In this document: in pieces, positions 11,130 to 19,182 of the stretch
Layout of the letters: each line of letters begins with the position of its first letter
How positions within the stretch are numbered: position 1 is the stretch's first letter
Assembly (NCBI GenBank): GCA_018780145.1
Contig: JADMKA010000009.1
Span: 18,058 to 82,057 of the forward strand
Reading direction: 5' to 3'
DNA from: Vitreoscilla sp.
GTDB taxonomy: Bacteria > Pseudomonadota > Gammaproteobacteria > Burkholderiales > Burkholderiaceae_C
Length of the DNA: 64,000 nucleotides
Translations under genes and position numbers: made by a program
The notes under the pieces: generated by a model
Seen by the model: only the letters and a program-made list of their open reading frames with translations
Databases searched by the model: none
Told to the model about the DNA's origin: nothing

Positions 11130-11819
11130 ATGCCCCTTACTGCCCTCGCTTCGATACCGCTCACCCAGCCGCAGCCACGCCTTCATCAATCGTCCAGCCT
11201 TGGAGCCGAAGGCTGGACGCAGCTCGTCAACCAGGCGGGACGCCAGAGGATGCTGTCGCAACGCATCATCCTGCACGCCGTGCTGGCCTCGCAGGGTGAC
11301 GAGGGCGCCCGGCAGACCGCACACGACGCCCTGGCCTTGTTCGAGCGCAGCCATGAGACGCTCAGTCGTGGCAGCCCGGAGCTGCCGATGCCAGCCGATC
11401 GGCGCCTGGTCGACGCTTTTCACGGCCCTCAAGGCGCCGACACTCCCATCCGCGAGTTCATCGGCCTGGCCCACCGCGCTTTGCAACCCGCCGGCCGGCT
11501 TGGCCCACACACCGTGCCGGCGCTGCCACGGCTGACGGCCCAGGCGACGCCGGTGCTGAACCTCCTGCAGCGCTTGACCCAGCTCTATGAAACCTTGGCG
11601 CTCGAATCCGCCAAGACGCGGCGCCGCCAGTCGGCGGACTTGATCGATCGCATTCAACGCGTCGCACGCGAGGCCCGGATCGTCACCTTCAACGCCCGCG
11701 TCGGCGCGGCGAGGGCCGGCGCGGTCGGCCGCGAATTCGCCGCCGTCGCCGACATCCTGGCGCGCATCACCGAAGAGGTCGAACACTTGGCGAAGCAGGC
11801 CGGGCAGATGAACGCCTAG
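11130..11819 (+). CDS. Truncated PilJ/chemoreceptor-like protein
   Basis: 229-residue protein from ATG 11130 (an upstream ATG at 11052 is in frame but adds unconvincing sequence). The motif LVNQAGRQRMLSQRI (about residues 37-51) is the hallmark of the type IV pilus methyl-accepting N-terminal (PilJ) domain. The C-terminal 60 residues (IQRVAREARIVTFNARVGAARAG, then REFAAVADILARI) resemble the hairpin tip of chemoreceptors that contacts CheA/CheW, where conserved EAARAGE reads GAARAGA. It lacks transmembrane segments, a HAMP domain and the long methylation helices, so it is a minimal soluble version. It could be a degenerated receptor or a short signalling adaptor; short proteins with this pairing occur in related bacteria. 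No che genes nearby. Confidence 0.6.
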   Translation: MPLTALASIPLTQPQPRLHQSSSLGAEGWTQLVNQAGRQRMLSQRIILHAVLASQGDEGARQTAHDALALFERSHETLSRGSPELPMPADRRLVDAFHGPQGADTPIREFIGLAHRALQPAGRLGPHTVPALPRLTAQATPVLNLLQRLTQLYETLALESAKTRRRQSADLIDRIQRVAREARIVTFNARVGAARAGAVGREFAAVADILARITEEVEHLAKQAGQMNA

Positions 11820-12002
11820 CGCGGTGTCGCCTCGCCGAGTCAGGCCGTCACGCGCCACACCGTGTCGCCCAAACCCGAAAGCACCGCAGACCGGCGATCC
11901 GAAACTCAAGTCGGGGGCACCCGTGAATCCCTCGAACCTCGCGTCAACGTTGGCTTTGCGGCCCGTTGGTCGCAAGTAAGCCGGACAGCTGCAAGCCGAC
12001 CT
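11820..12002. other. Non-coding spacer upstream of the MNT/HEPN promoter
   Basis: About 180 bases with no supported gene on either strand. G+C falls sharply at its right end as the promoter of the MNT/HEPN pair begins. Confidence 0.4.
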
Positions 12003-12059
12003 TATCCCCATAACAGAGACGACTATCCCCATTTCATGGATATACTTATAATAGGGATG
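12003..12059 (+). promoter_or_regulatory. Promoter and repeat operator of the MNT/HEPN pair
   Basis: An AT-rich island in a GC-rich window. A perfect -10, TATAAT, lies at 12047-12052. TATCCCCAT occurs at 12003-12011 and again at 12024-12032, exactly 21 bases apart (two helical turns); the second copy covers the -35 position. A partial inverted copy, ATAGGGATG (7 of 9 matching), spans the expected start site at 12051-12059. Repeats flanking and overlapping a promoter ahead of a gene with a winged-helix N-terminus suggest autorepression. Confidence 0.65.
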
Positions 12060-12081
12060 AGTAGCCACAATTCAGGGCAGG

Positions 12082-12657
12082 ATGAGTTCAGTCGACTTTC
12101 TCTTCACGCCGACCGTTCAGCGGGTGCTCGGAACGACGCTGACCCATCCAGGCCGGTCGTTCACGCTCCAGGAACTGCTCCGCCGGGCCGGCACCGGCCG
12201 GGGGAGCGCCCAGCAGCAGATCGACCGCCTCGTGCGCGCCGGTGTGCTCGTGGAGGAGCCGCGTCGCGGTCGCCAGAGGAGCATCCGAGCCAATACCGAG
12301 TTCTTCCTGTACCCCGAGCTCAAGAGCATCGCCCTGAAGACCTTTGGTCTCATCGAGCCAGTGCGCGAAGCTTTGCAGATTCACGCCGATCGCATCGAGG
12401 AGGCGTTCATCTTCGGTTCGGTGGTCAAAGGAACCGACACCGGCAAGAGCGACATTGACGTCATGGTCGTGGGGGATGTGCCTCAGTTGGAGCTGTTCGA
12501 GGCCGCAGGTCAGTTACAGCAGCGGCTCGGGCGCGTGGTGCAATTCAACGTCTACGCGCCGGACGAGTGGCGCGACCTGGTCAAGGACGACCCGGTGGTT
12601 TCCCAGATCGCCGATGGCCCCAAACTGCAGGTGATGCCGCATGCCAAGACCTACTGA
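12082..12657 (+). CDS. Winged-helix / minimal nucleotidyltransferase (MNT) fusion, antitoxin-like
   Basis: 191-residue two-domain protein. Residues 1-75 look like an ArsR/MarR-type winged helix (QELLRRAGTGRGSAQQQIDR as helix-turn-helix, then RAGVLVEEPRRGRQ as wing). Residues 100-185 are a minimal nucleotidyltransferase with the signature FGSVVKGTDTGKSDIDVMVV (Gly112-Ser113, Asp124, Asp126). In MNT/HEPN toxin-antitoxin systems the MNT enzyme adenylylates and neutralises the HEPN partner; here a DNA-binding domain is fused, so the protein could also repress the operon. Its stop overlaps the next gene by 17 bases, implying translational coupling. A kanamycin-nucleotidyltransferase-like enzyme is less likely given the small size and partner. 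Confidence 0.8.
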   Translation: MSSVDFLFTPTVQRVLGTTLTHPGRSFTLQELLRRAGTGRGSAQQQIDRLVRAGVLVEEPRRGRQRSIRANTEFFLYPELKSIALKTFGLIEPVREALQIHADRIEEAFIFGSVVKGTDTGKSDIDVMVVGDVPQLELFEAAGQLQQRLGRVVQFNVYAPDEWRDLVKDDPVVSQIADGPKLQVMPHAKTY

Positions 12658-13090
12658 ATACGAGAACCTCATCAAGACGCGCGCGCTCGAAGCCGTGCAG
12701 CCCACGCCTGGCGCGGTGGCCGGCTTCCTGAAGAACGCCGAGAACTTTCTGACCCTGTCGAAGACGCTTCTCGCAGGCGCGCCTGTGGCGACCGAGCCCA
12801 TGCAGGTCTTCACGAACGCGTATGAAGGCTACCACCAGGTGGTGCAGGCAGTGCTCGAGTTCCACGAGGTGCGCACGAAGGAATCGGGCCGCGCTCTGGC
12901 AATCCAGCGGGTCAGCGCCGACCTGAAGCTGTCGGCGGCAGAGATGGCCGCCGTCATTCGCGCGCACGACAGGCGCAACGACACCTCGTACAGGTCGCCG
13001 TTTCCGCCGCTGTCCAGGGCCGACGCGGCGACGATGGTCGCCATACTGGAGACGTATCTCCCGGCAGCACGAACTCTCACTGGCGCCTGA
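12641..13090 (+). CDS. HEPN-like small helical protein, putative toxin partner of the MNT protein
   Basis: 149-residue all-helical protein overlapping the MNT gene by 17 bases. Size, helical pattern and position fit a HEPN domain (often annotated as nucleotidyltransferase substrate-binding protein). The likely active-site segment is AHDRRNDTSYR: Arg112-Asn113 followed by Tyr117 where ribonuclease HEPN domains have histidine (R-x4-H), with His109 nearby. Such R-x4-Y variants also occur in HEPN-like families whose nuclease activity is uncertain. It could therefore be a weakened toxin, a tyrosine-modified target or a non-nuclease binding partner. No secretion signal. I infer HEPN from motif and context, not from strong sequence identity. 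Confidence 0.6.
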   Translation: MPRPTEYENLIKTRALEAVQPTPGAVAGFLKNAENFLTLSKTLLAGAPVATEPMQVFTNAYEGYHQVVQAVLEFHEVRTKESGRALAIQRVSADLKLSAAEMAAVIRAHDRRNDTSYRSPFPPLSRADAATMVAILETYLPAARTLTGA

Positions 13091-13114
13091 AGAAACCGCC
13101 GGAGGTCGCGCAGC

Positions 13115-13585
13115 TCAGCGATCCAGCGCAAACCAGGCGTATTCGACATCCGGCTCGCTCTCGGGCGCCGGGCTAACGCCCAGCCGCTGCAGCACGAAGC
13201 CGTGGTGCTCGTAGAAGGCGCGTGCGGCCTCGTTGCGCTGGAAGGTGAACAGGCGCAACTCGCGCGGCGACTGTGCCCGGGCCACCGCCAGCAGCGCGCT
13301 GGCCACGCCGTGGCGGCGGAATTCGGCGAACACCGCCAGGTGGCGGATCCAGGGCGGCTCGACGGCGATCAGGCCTCCCAGGCGGCCCGCCACGTTGGCC
13401 ACATGGATCGCGCAGGCAGGCATCACCTGGCTGGTGAAGAAGACGCGTGCGCCGTCCAGCGTGTGGCTCTGGTGCTCGTCGTTGTACCAGTAGCTGTCGA
13501 TGCTGGTGCCGTGCCAGCGGCGAACGATCTCCTCCACCTCCGCCGGGTCGCCCGCGTTCAGCGGGCGCACCACCAAGGGAGGCAT
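13115..13585 (-). CDS. GNAT-family N-acetyltransferase
   Basis: 156-residue GNAT acetyltransferase. The strand-loop-helix that binds acetyl-CoA pyrophosphate is seen in IRHLAVFAEFRRHGVASALL (about residues 79-98), and the C-terminal NEAARAFYEHHGFVLQRLG is the standard GNAT motif B. Its ATG lies 5 bases after the stop of the YejF-like ATPase gene, so it is the last gene of the peptide-transporter operon. It overlaps no other gene; its stop is 24 bases from the convergent HEPN-like gene. Substrate unknown; linkage to a peptide importer suggests acetylation of an imported peptide-like compound or amino acid. Confidence 0.85.
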   Translation of the reverse strand: MPPLVVRPLNAGDPAEVEEIVRRWHGTSIDSYWYNDEHQSHTLDGARVFFTSQVMPACAIHVANVAGRLGGLIAVEPPWIRHLAVFAEFRRHGVASALLAVARAQSPRELRLFTFQRNEAARAFYEHHGFVLQRLGVSPAPESEPDVEYAWFALDR

Positions 13586-13590
13586 GCTGC

Positions 13591-15282
13591 TCAGGCCGCG
13601 GCCGGCGTCCAGCCGCGCGGCACGGCGCCGATCAGGCGCTTGGTGTACTCCTGCTGCGGCGCGCGCAGGATGGCGTCCGCGCTGGCCTGCTCGACGACCT
13701 CGCCGTCCTTCATCACCAGCACCTCGTCGCTGATGAAGCGCACCACCGCGAGATCGTGGCTGATGAAGATGTAGGCCAGGCCCAGTTCGTCCTGCAGGTC
13801 CTTCAGCAGGTTCAGCACCTGGGCCTGCACCGACACATCCAGCGCGCTGACCGCCTCGTCCAGCACCAGCACCTCGGGGTTCAGCGTCAGGCAGCGGGCG
13901 ATGGCCACGCGCTGGCGCTGGCCGCCGGAGAACTCGTGCGGGTACTTGGCGAAGGCGCGGTCGTCCAGCCCCACCTTGACCAACAGATCGCGGGCGCGCT
14001 GCTCGCGCTCGGCCGTGCTGGCGCCGATGCCGTGGATGGCCATCGGCTCGATCAGGGTCTGGCCGATGGTGAAGCGCGGGTTCAGCGAGGCATAGGGGTT
14101 CTGGAAGACGATCTGGATGCGCTGGCGCATGCGCTGGCGCTCGGCGTCGTCCAGCGTCAGCAGGTTCTTGCCCTCGAAGAGCACCTGGCCGGCGGTGGGC
14201 TCGTGCAGGCGCAGCAGGGTGAGCCCCATGGTGGTCTTGCCCGAGCCGGATTCGCCCACCACGCCCAGCGTGTGGCCGCGGCGCAGCTTGAAGTTCACAT
14301 CCCGCACGGCCTTGAACTCGCGCTTGCCGAACAGGCCCGTCTTCAGCCAGAAGCTCTTGGCCAGCGACGAGACCTCCAGCACCACCGGCGCCTCGGGGTT
14401 CTTGGCGGCGGCCGCGCCGTGCGCGTCGCGGCCGGCGATGTGGTCGTCGATGACCATCAGGCGCGCCGGGTTGTGCGTGAGGCTGGGGCGGCAGGCCAGC
14501 AGCGCCCGCGTGTAGGCATCCTGTGGGGCATTGAAGATGCCGGCCACCGGGCCCTGCTCGCGCACCGTGCCCTGGCGCATCACCACCACGTGGTCGGCGA
14601 TCTCGCCCACCAGCGCCAGGTCGTGGCTGATGAACAGCACCGACAGGCCGTGTTTCGCCTTCAGGCCGGCCAGCAGCTCGATGATCTGGCGCTGGATGGT
14701 CACGTCCAGCGCGGTGGTGGGCTCGTCGGCGATCAGCAGCTTGGGCTCGCAGGCCAGGGCCATGGCGATCATCACCCGCTGCTGCTGGCCGCCGGAGAGC
14801 TCGTGCGGATACGCATCCAGCCGGCGCTTCGGCTCGGGGATGCCCACCTCCACCAGCAACTGCTCGGCGCGCTCCAGCGCCTGCCGGGGCCGCAGCCCGA
14901 GGTGAACGACCAGCGGCTCGATCAGCTGCTGGCCGATCGTGAAGACCGGGTTCAGCGAGGACATCGGATCCTGGAACACACAGGCGATCTCGCGGCCGCG
15001 CAGCGCCCGCAGCTCGGCCTGGCTGGCCTGCAGCAGGTCCTTGCCCTGCCACAGCACGCGGCCGGAGCGCTCGGCGTTGTCGGGCAGCAGGTTGACGATG
15101 GACATCGCCGTGACGCTCTTGCCCGAGCCGGATTCGCCCACCAGCGCCACCGTGCTGTTGGCCGGCACGTCGAAGCTGACGGCCTGCGCCCCCCGGCCCA
15201 CCGCCTCGGCGCGTTGCACGACACCGCCCACGCTGCCCATGCGGAAGGCCACCCTCAGGTCCTGGATGGACAGCAACATCAT
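13591..15282 (-). CDS. Dual-domain ABC ATPase, YejF-like (oligopeptide/microcin-C type importer)
   Basis: 563-residue protein with two complete ATPase domains: Walker A GESGSGKS near residue 48 and GESGSGKT near 341, signature LSGGQQQRV and FSGGQRQRV, Walker B LLIADEPTTALDVT and VLVLDEAVSALDVS. The oligopeptide-transporter C-terminal extension after each domain is present. Fused DppD/DppF-like ATPases of this length are characteristic of YejF, which energises uptake of oligopeptides including microcin C. The start overlaps the stop of the YejE-like permease (ATGA). The cytoplasmic ATPase should pair with the two permeases upstream and the solute-binding proteins on the opposite strand. Confidence 0.92.
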   Translation of the reverse strand: MMLLSIQDLRVAFRMGSVGGVVQRAEAVGRGAQAVSFDVPANSTVALVGESGSGKSVTAMSIVNLLPDNAERSGRVLWQGKDLLQASQAELRALRGREIACVFQDPMSSLNPVFTIGQQLIEPLVVHLGLRPRQALERAEQLLVEVGIPEPKRRLDAYPHELSGGQQQRVMIAMALACEPKLLIADEPTTALDVTIQRQIIELLAGLKAKHGLSVLFISHDLALVGEIADHVVVMRQGTVREQGPVAGIFNAPQDAYTRALLACRPSLTHNPARLMVIDDHIAGRDAHGAAAAKNPEAPVVLEVSSLAKSFWLKTGLFGKREFKAVRDVNFKLRRGHTLGVVGESGSGKTTMGLTLLRLHEPTAGQVLFEGKNLLTLDDAERQRMRQRIQIVFQNPYASLNPRFTIGQTLIEPMAIHGIGASTAEREQRARDLLVKVGLDDRAFAKYPHEFSGGQRQRVAIARCLTLNPEVLVLDEAVSALDVSVQAQVLNLLKDLQDELGLAYIFISHDLAVVRFISDEVLVMKDGEVVEQASADAILRAPQQEYTKRLIGAVPRGWTPAAA

Positions 15283-16331
15283 TCAGCTCCGCGAAGCTTG
15301 GGGTCCAGCGCATCGCGCCAGGCATCCGCCATCAGCGAGAACGCCGTGACGAACACCGCCATGAACAGCGTGGCCGCGGCCAGCTGCCACCAGAAGCCGA
15401 GGATCAGCTCGCCCTGGGCCTCGGCCAGCATGGTGCCCCAGCTGACCTGATCCACCGGCACGCCCAGCCCCAGGTAGGACAGGATCACCTCGCTCTTGAT
15501 GAAGCCCACCACCAGCAGGCTCATGCGCACCAGGATCACGTGGCTCACGTTGGGCAGGATGTGGCGGAACATGCGCGACGCCTGCGAGGCGCCGATGGCC
15601 TCGGCCGCGCGCACGTACTCGCGGGTGCGGTGCTTCATGAACTCGGCCCGCACCTGGCGGTACAGCCCCGTCCAGCCCACCAGCCCGAGGATCAGCACCA
15701 CCGTGCCGATGCCACGGCCGAACACGGCCGCAAAGGCGAAGATCAGCAGGATGTCGGGGATCGAGGTGAAGACGTTGTAGAGCCACTCCAGGAAGTCGCC
15801 GATCTTGCCGCCGAAGTAGCCGCCCAGCGCCCCCAGCAGGGTGCCGATGCCGGTGGCCAGCAGGGCCGCCAGCACGCCGACGAAGACGGAGATCTCGGTG
15901 CCCTTGATGGCCTTGGCCAGCACGTCGCGGCCCAACCGGTCGCCGCCCAGCGGCAGCGTCTCGGCCTTGGGGGACTCGGCCGTCTGGTACTGCTTGGCGC
16001 GCTCGGCCCACTCCTTGTACTTGGGCGCCAGCGGGTCGATGTCGCTGATGTCGACGTTGGGGCCGGCCACCTGCTCGATGGCGCCGGTGGCCTCCGGCGG
16101 CGCCGGGCCCAGGAAGGTCGGCGGCGCATTCGGCACGCCGGTCTCCTGCTGCCAGTCCTTCGCCACCAGGCCAACGGCCGCCAGCGCGATCAGCAGCAGG
16201 AAGGCGAGCACGATGACCATCGACACCACGCCGACCCGGTCTCCCTTGAAGCGCCGCCAGGCGGCATGCCAGACGCCTTCGGAGTGCTCGACGGGCACCG
16301 GCACGGCGCTGCTTTGAATGACTGCGCTCAT
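15279..16331 (-). CDS. Peptide ABC transporter permease, YejE-like
   Basis: 350-residue inner-membrane permease of the DppC/YejE class. The N-terminus has a cytoplasmic stretch followed by a long hydrophobic segment (VVSMVIVLAFLLLIALAAVG), then a roughly 100-residue periplasmic insert (LGPAPPEATGAIEQVAGPNV and onward) that is typical of YejE and longer than in DppC. The permease core carries GALGGYFGGKIGDFLEWL and the EAA loop REYVRAAEAIGASQASRMFRHILPN (quoted in part: EAIGASQASRMFRHILPN). It overlaps the ATPase start by four bases and the YejB-like stop by four, so the three genes are translationally coupled. Confidence 0.92.
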   Translation of the reverse strand: MSAVIQSSAVPVPVEHSEGVWHAAWRRFKGDRVGVVSMVIVLAFLLLIALAAVGLVAKDWQQETGVPNAPPTFLGPAPPEATGAIEQVAGPNVDISDIDPLAPKYKEWAERAKQYQTAESPKAETLPLGGDRLGRDVLAKAIKGTEISVFVGVLAALLATGIGTLLGALGGYFGGKIGDFLEWLYNVFTSIPDILLIFAFAAVFGRGIGTVVLILGLVGWTGLYRQVRAEFMKHRTREYVRAAEAIGASQASRMFRHILPNVSHVILVRMSLLVVGFIKSEVILSYLGLGVPVDQVSWGTMLAEAQGELILGFWWQLAAATLFMAVFVTAFSLMADAWRDALDPKLRGAE

Positions 16332-17266
16332 TTGAGAACCACCCGCGGGTCGACCACCTTGTAGAGCAGGTCCGTGGCCAGGTTGATCAGCATCGTCAGC
16401 GCCGCCAGGTAGACCGTGACCGCCTGGATGACCGGGTAGTCGCTGCGGTTCACCGCCAGCAGCACCTCGCGGCCGAGGCCGGGGATCGAGAAGAAGACCT
16501 CGATCAGGAAGGAGCCGACGAAGATGCCGGGCAGCGCCAGGCCGACGTTGGTGAGGATCGGAATCATCGCGTTGCGCAGCACGTGCTTGAACAGCACCGT
16601 GCCCTCGCCCAGGCCCTTGGCGCGCGCGGTGCGCACGTAGTCCTGCCCCAGCTCGTCGAGGAAGAAGCTGCGGTACAGGCGCGTCTGCGGCGAGATGCCC
16701 ACCGCCACCGCCAGCAGCACCGGCAGCGGCGCGTAGATGGCCAGGTTCTTCAACGTGGAATCGCTCCAGCCCTGCACCGGGAACCAGCCGAGCTGGAAGC
16801 CGAAGACGTACTGGCCGACGATCACGTAGACCAGGAACGAGATCGACAGTGCCACCGTGGTGACGACCATGATGGTGCGGTCGGTCAGCGAGCCGCGCAC
16901 ATAGGCCACACCCAGCGCGATCGGCACCGCCAGCAGCGTGTCCAGCAGCAGGATGGGTGTCATCACCGTCAGCGTGGCCGGCAGGCGGGTGGCGAAGAGG
17001 TTGCTCACCGCCTCGTTGGTGGCCCAGCTCTTGCCCCAGTCGAAGGTGGCGATCTGCTTGATGAAGATGCCCAGCTGCACCCACCAGGGCTCGTTCAGGC
17101 CCAGCTGCTGGCGGATGGCATCCACCTGCTCGGGCGTGGCGTTGAGGCCACCAAGGATCTCGGCCGGGTCGCCGCCGAAGAATTTGAACAGCACGAACAC
17201 CAGAAGCACGACGCCGACCAGGGTCGGGACCATCTGCCACAGGCGCCGGATCAGATAGGCCGCCAT
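16328..17266 (-). CDS. Peptide ABC transporter permease, YejB-like
   Basis: 312-residue permease of the DppB/YejB class. It starts MAAYLIRRLWQMVPTLVGVV, the usual first transmembrane helix of this class, and contains the EAA-type loop RTARAKGLGEGTVLFKHVLR and a C-terminal IPGLGREVLLAV. The longer ORF upstream of 17266 is not supported; AGGAG lies just before ATG 17266. First gene of the yejB-yejE-yejF-GNAT operon, facing the solute-binding protein genes across a 125-base spacer. Confidence 0.92.
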   Translation of the reverse strand: MAAYLIRRLWQMVPTLVGVVLLVFVLFKFFGGDPAEILGGLNATPEQVDAIRQQLGLNEPWWVQLGIFIKQIATFDWGKSWATNEAVSNLFATRLPATLTVMTPILLLDTLLAVPIALGVAYVRGSLTDRTIMVVTTVALSISFLVYVIVGQYVFGFQLGWFPVQGWSDSTLKNLAIYAPLPVLLAVAVGISPQTRLYRSFFLDELGQDYVRTARAKGLGEGTVLFKHVLRNAMIPILTNVGLALPGIFVGSFLIEVFFSIPGLGREVLLAVNRSDYPVIQAVTVYLAALTMLINLATDLLYKVVDPRVVLK

Positions 17267-17391
17267 GCGCTCCTCTTTCTGCCACGCTGCACCGCCTCGT
17301 GGGCGGCACCGATGCGCGAGTGTAGGGGCGCATGCAAGACCCGCGCCTTGGCGTTTGCCCCGCGTCCACACCGATGCGCAGGGTGTTCCCG

Positions 17392-19182
17392 ATGCACTAT
17401 CGTCGCGTGGTGAAGCGAACCCTCGCCCTCCTCTTCCTCTGGCTGGCCCTGGCCGGCACCGTGGCGGCCACGCCGGCCAAGGTGCTGCGCTACGCCCTGG
17501 TGGAGGACGCGACCACGCTGGATCCAGTGGCCATCAGCGACATCTACAGCCAGGAGGTGGCCGGCAGCATCTTCGAGCCGCTCTACCGCTTCGACTACCT
17601 GGCCCGGCCGGTGGCCATCCGGCCCCAGGTGGCGGCCGCGCTGCCGGAGGCCAGCGCGGATTTCCGCGAGTTCACCGTGCGGCTGAAGCCCGGCATCCAC
17701 TTTGCCGACGACCCGGCCTTCGGCGGCCAGCCGCGCGAGGTGGTGGCGCAGGATGTGGTCTACGCCATCCAGCGCATCTTCGACCCGCGCTGGAAGAGCC
17801 CTCAGTACCCCACCTGGGTCAGCCTGGGCCTGCTCGGGCTGGAGGCCCGGCGCCAGCAGGCGCTGGACGACAAGCGGCCCTTCGACTACGCACGCCCGGT
17901 CGAGGGCGTGGTGGCACTGGACCGCCGCACCCTGCGCTTCCGGCTGGACAAACCCAACCCGCGCTTCGTCTTCGAGCTGACCGGCATCGTCGCCGCGGCG
18001 CCGGTGGCGCGCGAGGTGGTCGAGCGCTATGGCGACGCGATCGGCGAGCACCCGGTGGGCAGCGGCCCGTTCATGCTGGCCTCGTGGCGTCGTGGCTCGC
18101 AGATCGTGCTGGCGCGCAACCCCGGCTACCGCGACGTACGCTACGACGAGCAGGCACCAACTGGCGATGCAGCGGCCACGAGGGTGGCAAACCGGCTGTC
18201 CGGCCGCCGCCTGCCGATGGTGGACCGGGTCGAGATCGCGGTCATCCACGAAGACCAGCCACGCTGGCTGGCCTTCCTGAACGGTGACTTCGACCTCGCC
18301 GGTGTGCCCGGCACCTTCGCGCCGGTGGCCTATCCGGGCGGCAGGCTGGCACCGGGTCTGGCCCGCCAGGGCATCCAGGCGCAGCGCCAGGCCCGGCCCG
18401 ACGTGGTCTACACCGTGTTCAACATGGACGACCCGGTGGTGGGCGGCTACGGTGCGGCGCAGGTGGCGCTGCGCCGCGCCATCGGCTTGGGCTACGACAA
18501 CCATGAGGAGATCCGCACCCTGCGCCGCAGCCTGGGCGTGCCGGCGCAATCGGTGGTGCCGCCTTCCACTTACGGGTACGACGCGGCGATGCGCAGCGAG
18601 ATGAGCCGGTACGACCCGGCGCAGGCCAATGCCCTGCTCGATCTCTACGGCTTCCTGGACCGTGACGGCGACGGCTGGCGCGAGCGGCCCGACGGTTCGC
18701 CGCTGGTGCTGCAGTACCACACCGACAAGACCCTGCGCCCCTTCAACGAGCTGTGGCGGCGCCGCATGGACGCCCTGCGCCTGCGCATCGAGTTCGTCCC
18801 GGGCCAGTGGACCGAACAGGCCAAGGCCGCACGCGCCGGCAAGCTGATGATGTGGTTCCTGTCGTGGAACGCCGATGCGCCCGACGCCGAGGCCTTCCTG
18901 CGCCTGGGCTACGGCCCGGCGGTCGGCGGCGACAACATGTCGCGTTTCAATCTGCCGGCCTACAACACCTTGTACGACAGGCAGGCCGCGCTGCCCGACG
19001 GCCCGGAGCGCCTGGCCGCCATGGCCGAGGCCCAGCGCCTGCTGCTGGCCTACCTGCCGATCAAGGCCCATGTGCACCGCGCCAGCGTGACGATGAACTG
19101 GCCGCGCCTGGTGGGCTACCGGCCGCACCCCTTCCTGCGGCCGTTCCATGCGTACGTCGACATCGACGCCGCCACGCCATGA
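17392..19182 (+). CDS. Family-5 extracellular solute-binding protein, copy 1 of 4
   Basis: 596-residue periplasmic peptide-binding protein (SBP_bac_5, YejA/DppA-like). A signal peptide occupies the first 25 or so residues (LALLFLWLALAGTVAATPAK). The mature protein opens KVLRYALVEDATTLDPVA and keeps the family landmarks FEPLYRFDYLARP, VGSGPFMLASW and a calcium-loop-like DRDGDGWRE before the C-terminal lobe. ATG 17392 is chosen because it begins directly with the signal peptide; ATG 17332 and 17374 are alternatives. First of four tandem paralogues divergent from yejBEF, ending with an ATGA overlap into copy 2. Ligand unknown; paralogues probably widen the substrate range. Confidence 0.9.
   Translation: MHYRRVVKRTLALLFLWLALAGTVAATPAKVLRYALVEDATTLDPVAISDIYSQEVAGSIFEPLYRFDYLARPVAIRPQVAAALPEASADFREFTVRLKPGIHFADDPAFGGQPREVVAQDVVYAIQRIFDPRWKSPQYPTWVSLGLLGLEARRQQALDDKRPFDYARPVEGVVALDRRTLRFRLDKPNPRFVFELTGIVAAAPVAREVVERYGDAIGEHPVGSGPFMLASWRRGSQIVLARNPGYRDVRYDEQAPTGDAAATRVANRLSGRRLPMVDRVEIAVIHEDQPRWLAFLNGDFDLAGVPGTFAPVAYPGGRLAPGLARQGIQAQRQARPDVVYTVFNMDDPVVGGYGAAQVALRRAIGLGYDNHEEIRTLRRSLGVPAQSVVPPSTYGYDAAMRSEMSRYDPAQANALLDLYGFLDRDGDGWRERPDGSPLVLQYHTDKTLRPFNELWRRRMDALRLRIEFVPGQWTEQAKAARAGKLMMWFLSWNADAPDAEAFLRLGYGPAVGGDNMSRFNLPAYNTLYDRQAALPDGPERLAAMAEAQRLLLAYLPIKAHVHRASVTMNWPRLVGYRPHPFLRPFHAYVDIDAATP

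Noticed and set aside
13447..15450. 667-residue plus-strand frame opposite the YejF-like gene
   Set aside because: Composition typical of an antisense shadow; the minus-strand frame has both ATPase domains with all motifs.
18640..18700. DxDxDG calcium-loop motif in the solute-binding proteins as a novel feature
   Set aside because: This loop is common in the family-5 solute-binding proteins, as far as I recall, so it is only noted in their annotations.
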